Source of the DNA: Cupriavidus basilensis
Lineage (GTDB): Bacteria > Pseudomonadota > Gammaproteobacteria > Burkholderiales > Burkholderiaceae
Length of the DNA stretch: 64,000 nucleotides
Assembly (NCBI RefSeq): GCF_008801925.2
Contig: NZ_CP062804.1
Span: 1,798,001 to 1,862,000 of the forward strand
Reading direction: 5' to 3'
Every line of letters begins with the position of its first letter. The stretch's first letter is position 1. The notes below the pieces were generated by a model. That model did no database searches. It saw only the letters and a program-made list of their open reading frames with translations, and was not told where the DNA came from. The translations under genes and the position numbers were made by a program. Below, one piece after another: positions 9,176-16,929 of the stretch.

Positions 9176-9877
9176 TCAGGCAACCGTCAGCAACCTGTCC
9201 AGACTGCCCTTGTCCGCCAGCAGCTCCGTGCTGGTCGACTCAAACACTACCCTGCCGCGATCAAGCACCATCGCGCGCCGCGTCATGCCAAGCGCCAGGC
9301 GAGCGTGCTGCTCCACCACGATCACAGCCATGCCGCCGTCCTCGATCAAGCGGCGGATCACATGCTGCAATTCCTGAACAATAATAGGCGCCAATCCCTC
9401 CATCGGCTCGTCGAGTAATAGCAGCGCCGGGTTTACCATGAGCGCCCTGCCAATGGCCAGCATCTGCTGCTCGCCCCCTGACAACTGGTTGCCCAGGTTT
9501 GTGCGCCGTTCCTGCAGCCGGGGAAAGACTTCATACACCCGAGCGACATCCCAGTGGCCCGGGCGCGCCACCGCCGTCAGGTGTTCCTCCACAGTCAGGG
9601 ATGGGAACATGCAGCGCTCCTGCGGCACCCATCCCAGGCCAGCGGCGGCGCGCTGATGCGCCGCCAGCCGCGCCAGGTCGCGCCCGCGCCAGGACAGGCT
9701 GCCGCGCCGCTGCCGGGTCAGGCCCATCAACGTCATCAGCAGCGTGCTCTTACCCACCCCGTTGCGGCCCAGCAAGGCCAGGCTGTCGCCGGCGTCGAGC
9801 GCCAGGTCGATGCCGTCGAGCACGACGGCATCGCCATAGCCCGCGCTCAGCCCCTGCACCCGCAGCAGTTCAGTCAT
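9176..9877 (-). CDS. livF: Liv-type ABC transporter ATPase, LivF
   Basis: The 233-residue ATPase has Walker A GRNGVGKST, signature LSGGEQQMLAIGRAL, Walker B LLLLDEPMEGLAP and the switch His in VVEQHARLAL. It is the last gene of the coupled livHMGF operon and overlaps livG by 8 bp. With LivG it powers import through LivH/LivM. The substrate class is branched-chain amino acids or, given the pobA remnant upstream, possibly aromatic acids (inference). Confidence 0.93.
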   Translation of the reverse strand: MTELLRVQGLSAGYGDAVVLDGIDLALDAGDSLALLGRNGVGKSTLLMTLMGLTRQRRGSLSWRGRDLARLAAHQRAAAGLGWVPQERCMFPSLTVEEHLTAVARPGHWDVARVYEVFPRLQERRTNLGNQLSGGEQQMLAIGRALMVNPALLLLDEPMEGLAPIIVQELQHVIRRLIEDGGMAVIVVEQHARLALGMTRRAMVLDRGRVVFESTSTELLADKGSLDRLLTVA

Positions 9878-10622
9878 GGGCGGCCTCCCCGAGGTATACC
9901 TCCCTGACGCGGGGATCGGCGCCGATCTCGGCGGGCGTGCCCTCGGTCAGCACGCGGCCACCCACCAGCACCGTAATGCGCTCGGCAAAGCGGAATACCA
10001 GGTCCATGTCGTGCTCGATAAACAGGATGGTGATGTCGCGCGGCAAGCCGGCGATCACGCCGAACAGCTCGGTGCTCTCCCCGGCCGGGATGCCCGCCGC
10101 TGGCTCGTCCAGCAGCAGGATGGCGGGCCGGGTGGCCAGCGCCAGGGCGATTTCCAGCAGACGCTGCTTGCCGTATGGCAGGCTGCGCGTCTCGGTATCG
10201 GCTTCGGTGTGCAGGCGCAGGCTGGCCAGCACCGCCATGGCCTCATCAGCCAGTGCCCGCTGCGAAGCCACGGTGCGGTGCCAGATCCGGGTGGCGCCGC
10301 TGCGCTCTGCCACCGCCAGCACCACGGATTCGAGCACCGTCAGGCCGGGGAACAAGGTGTTGATCTGGAAGGTCCGGGTCATGCCGCGCCGCACCCGCGC
10401 GTGCTGGGGCAATTGCGTGATATTTTCGTCGCCCAGCCAGATGCTGCCGCTGCTGGCCGGCAAGGCGCCGGTGAGCAGGTTGATGAAGGTGGTCTTGCCG
10501 GCGCCGTTAGGCCCGATCAACGCATGGCGGGCGCCCGGCGGAAACTGCAGGGAGATATCGCTGTTGGCGGCAAACCCGCCCCAGGACCTGGACAATCCCT
10601 CGGTACGCAGCAACCTGGTCAT
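9870..10622 (-). CDS. livG: Liv-type ABC transporter ATPase, LivG
   Basis: The 250-residue ATPase has Walker A GPNGAGKTT at about residues 38-46, the LPYGKQRLLEIALALATRP signature region, in which YGKQ replaces the usual SGGQ as is common in LivG, and Walker B ILLLDEPAAGIP. It overlaps livM by 4 bp (ATGA) and livF by 8 bp, indicating translational coupling. It pairs with LivF as the ATPase heterodimer on the cytoplasmic face. Confidence 0.93.
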   Translation of the reverse strand: MTRLLRTEGLSRSWGGFAANSDISLQFPPGARHALIGPNGAGKTTFINLLTGALPASSGSIWLGDENITQLPQHARVRRGMTRTFQINTLFPGLTVLESVVLAVAERSGATRIWHRTVASQRALADEAMAVLASLRLHTEADTETRSLPYGKQRLLEIALALATRPAILLLDEPAAGIPAGESTELFGVIAGLPRDITILFIEHDMDLVFRFAERITVLVGGRVLTEGTPAEIGADPRVREVYLGEAAHD

Positions 10623-11644
10623 GGCCGCTCACCTCCCGGCTTGCGGCGCATGGCGCGGCGCAAGGCATCCGGCGCGCCCATCAGCCCGCCGCGCGCAAAC
10701 AGCACGATCACCACCAGCAGCAGGCCAATCCAGAACTGCCAGTACACCGGGTTGATGCCCGCCAGCACATCCTGCGCGACCATGAACACGGCCGCCCCGA
10801 GCAGTGCGCCGTACAAGCGGCCCGCGCCACCCAGCACCAGCATCACCAGCAATTCCGCCGAACGCGGGAAGCCCAGCACATCCATGCCGACGAACTGTGT
10901 CGTCTGCGCCAGCAGCCCACCGGCCACGCCGGCCAGCGCCGCCGCCACGGCGAACACCGCGCCCAGGCGGCGCGGCGCGTCGACACCCAGCGCCGGCATG
11001 CGGCGCGCACCCTCGCGCATGCCGCGCAACGACAGTCCGAAGGGCGAAGCCACCAGCCTGCGCACCAGCACGAACAACAGGAACGTCACCACCAGGCTGT
11101 AGAGGTAGGCGGTCTTGCCAAACAGGTCGAACTCGAACAGCCCGAGCAACGGCGCCATGGTGACGCCCGACAAGCCGTCCACGCCGCCGGTCAGGAAGGC
11201 CGCCTTGTTGGCCGCTTCGAACAGCATCAGCCCGATACCCAGCGTGACCATGAGCCGGGTCAGGTCCCCGCCGCGCACCACCAGGAAACTCGCCAGCCAA
11301 CCCGCCAGGCCGGCCACCACACCGGCCGCGATCAGGCCCGAGACCGGCTCGCCCCAGCCATGCGCGGCCAGCAGCCCGGCGGTGTAGGCGCCCAGGCCGA
11401 AGAAGGCCGCATGGCCCAGCGAGACGATCCCGGCGTAGCCCAGCAGCAAATCCAGCGACAGCGCGAAGAGCCCGGTGATCAGCACCTGGCTGCCAAGGAT
11501 CAGGTACCCGGGCAGCAGGAAGAACACTGCCACCGGCACCAGCCAGAACACGATCTCGCCAACGCGCCAGCGGCCGTCGGGCAGATGGGGCAGATAGGTG
11601 CGCCGCTCGCTCGCGCGACTCGGCACCTCGTCAACAGCGCTCAT
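10619..11644 (-). CDS. livM: Liv-type ABC transporter permease, LivM
   Basis: The 341-residue permease has 8-10 predicted transmembrane helices starting at about residue 30, and the LivM hallmark LSLDLLLGYAGIVSLGHAAFFGLGAYTAGLL. The first 25 residues are a charged cytoplasmic lead. The ATG at 11642-11644 overlaps the livH stop (ATGA), so translation is coupled. It forms the channel with LivH. Confidence 0.93.
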   Translation of the reverse strand: MSAVDEVPSRASERRTYLPHLPDGRWRVGEIVFWLVPVAVFFLLPGYLILGSQVLITGLFALSLDLLLGYAGIVSLGHAAFFGLGAYTAGLLAAHGWGEPVSGLIAAGVVAGLAGWLASFLVVRGGDLTRLMVTLGIGLMLFEAANKAAFLTGGVDGLSGVTMAPLLGLFEFDLFGKTAYLYSLVVTFLLFVLVRRLVASPFGLSLRGMREGARRMPALGVDAPRRLGAVFAVAAALAGVAGGLLAQTTQFVGMDVLGFPRSAELLVMLVLGGAGRLYGALLGAAVFMVAQDVLAGINPVYWQFWIGLLLVVIVLFARGGLMGAPDALRRAMRRKPGGERP

Positions 11645-12507
11645 GCCCGCCTCCCGTAGAGACCGGCCGGGAACAGCACCAGCAGCAGCACCATCAGCGC
11701 ATAGATGACAAAGGCGCCTACCGCCGGCACGTAATACTTGCCGGCCACATCGGCCACGCCAAGCAGCAGCGCCGCCACCAGCGGGCCGCGGACGGTGCCC
11801 GCGCCGCCCACCGCCACCACCAGCAGGAAATACACCATGTACTTGAGCGGGAACGACGGATCGAGCCCCAGCACGTCGATGCCCAGCCCGCCACCCAGCC
11901 CGGCCAGCCCGGAGCCAAGCGCGAAGGTCAGGCTGAATACCCGTTCCACATTGATGCCCAGGCCGCGCGCCGCTTGCTGGTTGTCCACCGCCGCGCGCAC
12001 CTGCGCGCCAAAGCGCGTGCGCGCCACCAGCCAGCCCAGCGCCGCGGTGATGACCACCACCACGCCGATCAGGAACAGGCGATAGGCCCCAAGGTCCAGG
12101 CCCGCCACGCGCACCTGGCCGAGCAGGAAGTCGGGCAGCGCCACCGGCTGCTGTCCCGGCCCGAACACGTAGGTGGCCCCCGCGATCGCCATGAAGGTCA
12201 GCCCGATCGAGAACAGCACCTGGTCGAGATGGCTGGCGCGGTACAGGCGCCGGTACAGGGTGCGCTCCAGCACCCAGCCCACCGCCGCGGCCCCCGCGAA
12301 GGCTAGCGGCAGCGTCGCCAGGAAGGGCACGCCCGCCCGGGTCATCAGGACCACCGCCATGTAGCCGCCAAACATGGCGAACGCGCCGTGGGCCAGGTTG
12401 ACGAAATTCATCAGGCCCATGGTCACCGACAGCCCTACGCTGATCAGGAACAGCAGGCAGCCATAGGCCAGCCCGTCGAACAGCACGCCGAGGAAACTGG
12501 CGATCAT
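11641..12507 (-). CDS. livH: Liv-type ABC transporter permease, LivH
   Basis: The 288-residue permease has multiple hydrophobic helices and the LivH signature ISVGLSVTMGLMNFVNLAHGAFAMFGGYM. The ATG at 12505-12507 was chosen because GGGGGAGGG lies just upstream; a longer reading frame to 12666 runs through the pobA remnant and is not coding. It is the first gene of the operon livH-livM-livG-livF, all joined by overlaps of 4-8 bp. Confidence 0.92.
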   Translation of the reverse strand: MIASFLGVLFDGLAYGCLLFLISVGLSVTMGLMNFVNLAHGAFAMFGGYMAVVLMTRAGVPFLATLPLAFAGAAAVGWVLERTLYRRLYRASHLDQVLFSIGLTFMAIAGATYVFGPGQQPVALPDFLLGQVRVAGLDLGAYRLFLIGVVVVITAALGWLVARTRFGAQVRAAVDNQQAARGLGINVERVFSLTFALGSGLAGLGGGLGIDVLGLDPSFPLKYMVYFLLVVAVGGAGTVRGPLVAALLLGVADVAGKYYVPAVGAFVIYALMVLLLVLFPAGLYGRRA

Positions 12508-12548
12508 CGCCGGCCCTCCCCCGGCCACGGTGGCGGGCAACCAAGCTT

Positions 12549-12558
12549 TGTCATGACA
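12549..12558. promoter_or_regulatory. 10-bp palindrome upstream of livH
   Basis: TGTCATGACA is a perfect palindrome 42 bp before the livH start codon. It could be an operator for the liv operon; no particular regulator is implied. Confidence 0.3.
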
Positions 12559-12586
12559 TCTCCTGTCTGGCAATCGGGACGGGCAC

Positions 12587-12766
12587 TCAATGGCCCTCGA
12601 AGGTGGTGAATGGCAGCCCGACATAGGTTTCCGCGAGAGCCGCGGCAGCCGCAGGCGAAGCGGCAACGTATTCCAGCTCGGCTTGCTGCAGCCGTGCCAT
12701 GAATGGGGTCTGGCCGGGAAAGCGATGCAGCAACGCGGTCATCCACCAGGAAAAATGCTCGGCGCG
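12587..12766 (-). pseudogene. pobA: 3' remnant of 4-hydroxybenzoate 3-monooxygenase (pobA)
   Basis: Read on the minus strand, codons from 12766 to the TGA at 12587-12589 give a 59-residue peptide containing RAEHFSWWMTALLHRFP, RLQQAELEYVAAS and ALAETYVGLPFTTFE. This matches the conserved C-terminal end of PobA as known from pseudomonads (RFSWWMTSVLHRFP ... QQTELEY ... IAENYVGLPYEEIE). No start codon or upstream PobA sequence is present, and an in-frame stop lies about 20 bp further upstream. The rest of the gene is gone. It sits immediately upstream of livH in the same orientation. Confidence 0.85.
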
Positions 12767-12866
12767 CCCGGCCTCTGGTGCACGGCATTGTCAGACGCGG
12801 AACTTCATTTTGCAATCGGGGGTTCTTGCGATACGGCGCAGGCGCCTGCCAGGAATGCGGCGCCGC

Positions 12867-13331
12867 TCAGGGCGGGAGGATTGCCACATACGCCAGGCCA
12901 GCGGACAGCGCCAGGCACAGCGGGGAATAGACCCACGTATCCAGCCAGGCGAACGAAGAGCCGGTGATGCGCTTGAAGAAGCCGACCAGCCGATAATCAC
13001 CCACCGCCCTGGCCAGCATGGCCAGCGCGACCAGGCCGATGGCCCATTGCAGGACCGGCCCGGTGCAAGGCGCCGCGGCCAGCCCGGCCCGCGCCCCCAC
13101 CATCAAGGCCACCGCCGCCAGGCCAATGCCCACCAGCAGCGTGCCCGTGCGCGAGGGCGTAAAGGCGGGCACCGTCGCGCTCGCCGTTGCCGGCGGCGCA
13201 ATGTCGCCGGCGGCTACCTTGCGGGGCACACGGGGAACGGCGGCATCCTTTGCCAGGCGCCCGCCCAGCGCCCAGTAGACATGCACGCCGGCAAGCAAGA
13301 GGTAGGTGCAAGCGACCAGCAGAGCGACCAT
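12867..13331 (-). CDS. DUF3995-family small membrane protein
   Basis: The 154-residue protein has about four hydrophobic helices and the family hallmark near the N-terminus (LLLAGVHVYWALGGRLAKDAAVPRVP). A polar Ala/Thr/Pro stretch at about residues 38-60 separates the first helix from the rest. The function of DUF3995 is unknown; it is an inner-membrane protein. The gene is divergent from the aldo/keto reductase gene. Confidence 0.75.
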   Translation of the reverse strand: MVALLVACTYLLLAGVHVYWALGGRLAKDAAVPRVPRKVAAGDIAPPATASATVPAFTPSRTGTLLVGIGLAAVALMVGARAGLAAAPCTGPVLQWAIGLVALAMLARAVGDYRLVGFFKRITGSSFAWLDTWVYSPLCLALSAGLAYVAILPP

Positions 13332-13471
13332 GGCGGCAGGTTTCTTATCTGTGAGAATATGATACGGATCGGGGCAACAGCATAAGCTAGCCGGGCCGCT
13401 GCGCAGTGCGCAGTGACTAAATGCCGCAGCCCCGGCCGCCAGGTTCCAGGCCCAGCAGCAAGGAGATCGTC

Positions 13472-14407
13472 ATGTCATCCGATAGACGCCGTTTTCTTGG
13501 CCACGGCGCGCGCCTTGCCGCCGCACTTAGCCTGCCCTGTGGCACCTGGCCCGCCAGCACACTCGCGGCGCCGCCCGCTGCAGGGCCATTGCGCCGGGCA
13601 CTGCCCGGTGGCCACGAAACCCTGCCGGTGATCGGCATGGGCACGGCCGATACCTTCAACGTGGGAACGGAACGCGCCGAACGCGCCCCGCTGGCCGAAG
13701 TCCTGGCCCTGCTGCTGCAAACGTCCGGCCCGGTGATCGACACCGCGCCCAGCTATGGCAGCGCGCAAGGCGTCACCGGCGACCTGCTGCGCGACGCCAA
13801 TGCCCGCGGCAAGGTCTTCCTGGCCACCAAGATATCCAGCCCGGCCGGCGGCGCGGCGCAGGCGCAATGGACGCAGTCGCTGCGCGACCTGCATAGCGAT
13901 ACCGTGGATCTGCTACAGGTCCACAACCTGATCGACTGGCGCGACAACCTGCGCTTTGCACGCCAACTGAAGGATCAGGGCAAGACGCGCTATGTCGGCA
14001 TCACCCACTACCGCGAGGACGCGCATGAGGCGCTGGCGCAGATCGTGCGAAGCGAACGCCTGGATTTTGTGCAGCTGAACTATTCCCTGGCCGAGCGCAA
14101 TGCCGAGCGCGCTCTGCTGCCACTGTGCCAGGAGCGCGGTGTGGCCGTGCTGGTCAATCGCCCGTTCCAGGACGGGCACCTGTTCCGCGCCGTCAAGGAC
14201 CGGCCGCTGCCGCCCTGGGCCGGCGAAATCGACTGCGCGTCCTGGGGCCAGATCTTCCTGAAATTCATTGTCAGCCACCCCGCGGTGACGGCGGCGATCC
14301 CCGCCACGTCCAAGCCCCGCAACATGCAGGACAACCTTGGCGCAGGCCTTGGCCGCATGCCCGATGCCCGCCAGCGCGAGCGCATTGCCGCGCTGCTGGC
14401 CGCCTGA
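13472..14407 (+). CDS. Tat-exported aldo/keto reductase
   Basis: The 311-residue protein starts SSDRRRFLGHGARLAAALSLPC, a twin-arginine signal peptide. An AKR barrel follows, with the catalytic tetrad visible as Asp and Tyr in DTAPSYGSAQG, Lys in LATKIS and His in LLQVHNLIDW. Reductases of this family use NADPH, which is unusual for an exported enzyme; exported relatives may act on periplasmic sugars or carbonyls (inference). The ATG at 13472 follows AGGAGATCGTC. The downstream carrier gene begins 8 bp after the stop, so the two are probably co-transcribed. Confidence 0.88.
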   Translation: MSSDRRRFLGHGARLAAALSLPCGTWPASTLAAPPAAGPLRRALPGGHETLPVIGMGTADTFNVGTERAERAPLAEVLALLLQTSGPVIDTAPSYGSAQGVTGDLLRDANARGKVFLATKISSPAGGAAQAQWTQSLRDLHSDTVDLLQVHNLIDWRDNLRFARQLKDQGKTRYVGITHYREDAHEALAQIVRSERLDFVQLNYSLAERNAERALLPLCQERGVAVLVNRPFQDGHLFRAVKDRPLPPWAGEIDCASWGQIFLKFIVSHPAVTAAIPATSKPRNMQDNLGAGLGRMPDARQRERIAALLAA

Positions 14408-14414
14408 GCCCATC

Positions 14415-15782
14415 ATGGCAAACCCCACAAACTCCGCGGAGTCCAAGCAGGCTACCCGGCACGGACTTGGCATCCAGCCAGGTGAAGGCAGCGCCGTCGT
14501 GGCCGGCTTCCTGTTCTTCTTCTGCCTGTTCGCCAGCTACTTCATGCTGCGCCCGGTGCGAGAGACCATGGGCATCGCCGGCGGCGTGCAAAACCTGCAA
14601 TGGCTGTTCACCGCCACCTTTGTGGTCATGCTGGTGGCCATCCCGTTCTATGGCTTGTGCAGCGCGCGGCTGCCCCGCCGGCGTTTCGTGCCCTGGGTCT
14701 ATGCGTTCTTTATTGCCAACCTGCTGGGTTTTGCCGTGGCCACGCGTGGCACGCCGGACAGCATCTGGCTGGCGCGCGTGTTCTACGTCTGGCTATCGGT
14801 GTTCAACCTGTTCGTGGTGTCGGTGGCGTGGAGCCTGATGGCAGACGTGTTCCGCCCCGGCCAGGCGCGCCGGCTGTTCGGCCTGCTGGCCGCCGGCGCC
14901 AGCGCGGGCGGCCTGGCCGGCCCGCTGCTGGGCGGCTGGCTGGTGACGCGCATCGGCCTGACCGGGCTGATGGTGCTGTCGGCCGCGCTGCTCGCGGCCA
15001 CGCTGCCCGGCGTGGGCTACCTGTTCGGCTGGCGCAAGCGCGCCGGCGCGGGCGTGCCGGTGGCGGACGATCCGGTGCCGGCGCAAGACCCGGCCCGGCC
15101 CATCGGGGGCGGGCTCTGGGCGGGGTTGACGTTGGTGGCGCAGTCCCGTTACCTGCTTGGCATCAGCCTGTTCGTGATCCTGCTGGCCACGGCCAGCACG
15201 TTCCTCTACTTCGAGCAGGCCAGGCTGATGGCGCAGACCTTTCCCAGCCGCACGCAGCAGACCCAGGTGTTCAGCGCCATCGATGCCATCGTGCAGGCGC
15301 TGACCATCCTGGTGCAGGTGTTCCTGTCGGGGCGCATCGCCAGGCGCTATGGCGTGACCTCCCTGCTCACGGCGGTGCCACTGGCAGTGGCGGCTGGCTT
15401 CCTGGTGCTGGCGCTGTGGCCCACCTTTGGCGTGCTGGCGGCCGTGATGATCCTGCGCCGCGTGGGGGAATACGCCTTGCTGCGCCCGGGGCGGGAGATG
15501 CTGTTTACCGTGGTGGACGCCGAGACCAAGTACAAGGCGAAGAACGTGATCGACACCGCCGTTTATCGCGCCGGCGATGCCGTCAGTGCCTGGTTCAAGA
15601 CCGCCATCGACGGCCTATCCGGCCACCCGGCCGTGGTGGCGTTCACCGGCGCCGCACTGGCGCTGGGATGGGCGTGGCTGGGATGGTGGCTTGGCCGGCA
15701 ACATGAAGGCCAGGCCGGGAACGCCCCGGCGGCGGCCCGCGTCGGCATCACGCCGGTGCCGCGTGATGGCAGCGGCGCTTGA
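14415..15782 (+). CDS. 12-helix carrier, MFS / NTP:NDP-exchange-like
   Basis: The 455-residue integral membrane protein has about 12 hydrophobic helices. Near the N-terminus is FFFCLFASYFMLRPVRETMGIAGG, typical of bacterial proteins annotated as MFS or Tlc-type nucleotide exchangers (COG3202-like). A further conserved element is ILRRVGEYALLRPGREMLFTVVDAETKYKAKNVIDTAVYRAGD. The substrate of the free-living bacterial members is unknown, so nucleotide transport should not be assumed. It is coupled to the upstream aldo/keto reductase with an 8-bp gap. Confidence 0.75.
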   Translation: MANPTNSAESKQATRHGLGIQPGEGSAVVAGFLFFFCLFASYFMLRPVRETMGIAGGVQNLQWLFTATFVVMLVAIPFYGLCSARLPRRRFVPWVYAFFIANLLGFAVATRGTPDSIWLARVFYVWLSVFNLFVVSVAWSLMADVFRPGQARRLFGLLAAGASAGGLAGPLLGGWLVTRIGLTGLMVLSAALLAATLPGVGYLFGWRKRAGAGVPVADDPVPAQDPARPIGGGLWAGLTLVAQSRYLLGISLFVILLATASTFLYFEQARLMAQTFPSRTQQTQVFSAIDAIVQALTILVQVFLSGRIARRYGVTSLLTAVPLAVAAGFLVLALWPTFGVLAAVMILRRVGEYALLRPGREMLFTVVDAETKYKAKNVIDTAVYRAGDAVSAWFKTAIDGLSGHPAVVAFTGAALALGWAWLGWWLGRQHEGQAGNAPAAARVGITPVPRDGSGA

Positions 15783-15851
15783 GTGGCCTGGTTGATGCGA
15801 GGCGCTACGAACACGATACGCGAATCAGGCTTTGTCCTACACCGCATCCAC

Positions 15852-15884
15852 CGTCACAGTGCGGATAATTGTGACTGTTGTGAC
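15852..15884 (+). promoter_or_regulatory. three TTGTGAC/GTCACA half-sites upstream of the His/Lys-rich protein gene
   Basis: TTGTGAC occurs twice in direct orientation (15869-15875 and 15878-15884, 9-bp period), and CGTCACA lies inverted at 15852-15858. The array ends 22 bp before the start codon at 15907, a position suited to a repressor or response regulator. Confidence 0.45.
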
Positions 15885-15906
15885 GGATTATTTTTCAGGA
15901 GCATGG

Positions 15907-16161
15907 ATGAAACCCGGAATTCGAAGCCTCAAGTCAGCCGCGCTGGCAACCGCCCTTGCCCTGGGCGGCATCGCCCATGCCCAGCTTGCACCGCCCGAGC
16001 CGCAGCGGCCACAGGGCGAGCGGGCCACGGCAACGCCCATGCCGGCCCAGCCTGCGCGCCACAAGAAGCATAAGCACAAGCACCATCACAAGAAGGCGCC
16101 GCCGCAGGCCGCCCCGGGCGCGGACGCTGCGCCGCCCCCGCCGCCGCGCCCCGCCCCCTGA
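15907..16161 (+). CDS. small exported His/Lys-rich protein
   Basis: The 84-residue protein has a clear signal peptide (KSAALATALALGGIAHAQ). The mature part is low-complexity: Pro/Gln-rich, then a basic histidine cluster HKKHKHKHHHKK, then a Pro/Ala tail. The His cluster could bind Ni, Zn or Cu or polyanions (inference only). The ATG at 15907 follows CAGGAG. I do not recognise a named family. Confidence 0.7.
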   Translation: MKPGIRSLKSAALATALALGGIAHAQLAPPEPQRPQGERATATPMPAQPARHKKHKHKHHHKKAPPQAAPGADAAPPPPPRPAP

Positions 16162-16285
16162 TCGGCGTGATCACGGTGATATTGGCGTTACATCTGCTAA
16201 CCGCGCCGGTCTATTGCGCAGACACCTGACCCCTAAGATGACGTCATGGCCAGCCGCCCTCGCTGGCCGTCTCAAGGAGTCAGTC

Positions 16286-16651
16286 ATGCGCAACACCCAT
16301 CGTGCCATCCGCGTCGTCGGCGTGGGCCTCGTCGCCGCCGCACTGCTGGCCGCAGGACCTGCTTCGGCACGCGACCGCTACCAGGGCAGCTACCACGGCG
16401 GCGGTTCGGCCGGCGCGGTAGCGCTGGCCATCGGCGCCCTGGTCGGACTGGCCGTGATCGGCACCGCCGTGGCCAGCCAGCCGGTCGTTGTCGCTGCGCC
16501 GCCCCAGCCCGCATATGGCCCCCCGCCGGGATACTGCTATCGGGATTACGACCACGCCTACGTGCCATGCGCACCGCAGCCGGCGCCCTATTACTATCAG
16601 CAGCCGCCGCAGCCGCAATACCAGGGATACCAGGGGTATCAAGGGTACTGA
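16286..16651 (+). CDS. small exported Gly/Pro/Tyr-rich protein
   Basis: The 121-residue protein has an N-terminal signal (about residues 1-28), a Gly/Ser-rich link, a hydrophobic helix (AGAVALAIGALVGLAVIGTAVA), and a Pro/Tyr/Gln-rich tail ending in three YQG repeats. Similar small proteins are common in Burkholderiaceae and sit in the periplasm or envelope; function unknown. The ATG at 16286 follows AAGGAGT. Confidence 0.7.
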   Translation: MRNTHRAIRVVGVGLVAAALLAAGPASARDRYQGSYHGGGSAGAVALAIGALVGLAVIGTAVASQPVVVAAPPQPAYGPPPGYCYRDYDHAYVPCAPQPAPYYYQQPPQPQYQGYQGYQGY

Positions 16652-16764
16652 GCGCGGTTCGGTTGCCGCCAGGCACCGCGCAGCCCAGCAGCGCGGCCAG
16701 CTTCATCGGCAACTCGCGCGGCACCACCGGAACCCGGGCCGCAGAGCCCCTTGGCGATGCATCA

Positions 16765-16785
16765 AATTTTCATTGAATGAAAATT
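16765..16785. promoter_or_regulatory. 21-bp perfect palindrome upstream of the Bug operon
   Basis: The arms AATTTTCATT and AATGAAAATT flank a single G. It ends 12 bp upstream of the putative -35 (TTGACC at 16798), the usual place for an activator site. No regulator is assigned. Confidence 0.65.
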
Positions 16786-16797
16786 CATAGCCTTTGT

Positions 16798-16856
16798 TTG
16801 ACCTTCAAACCGGCTCATGCATAAGATCATCCAAAAAAGATTTCACTAAACGAAAT
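16798..16856 (+). promoter_or_regulatory. putative promoter and downstream TTTC-N7-GAAA operator of the Bug-AtuA operon
   Basis: TTGACC (16798-16803), 18 bp, then TAAGAT (16822-16827) form a plausible sigma70 promoter. A dyad ATTTC-ACTAAAC-GAAAT follows at 16840-16856, just after the expected start site near 16834, the position of a roadblock repressor. TTTC/GAAA dyads occur in IclR- and MarR-type operators, but the regulator is not identified. Confidence 0.5.
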
Positions 16857-16929
16857 GCCGCGGCGCACCCGCGCACACGGCACAACCACCGGGCACTGCC
16901 GTCACGGCAGCGCCTGCGAGGAGACAACG

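Noticed and set aside
12508..12666. Upstream extension of LivH
   Set aside because: It overlaps the pobA remnant in another frame, is not hydrophobic, and the ATG at 12507 has a strong ribosome-binding site.
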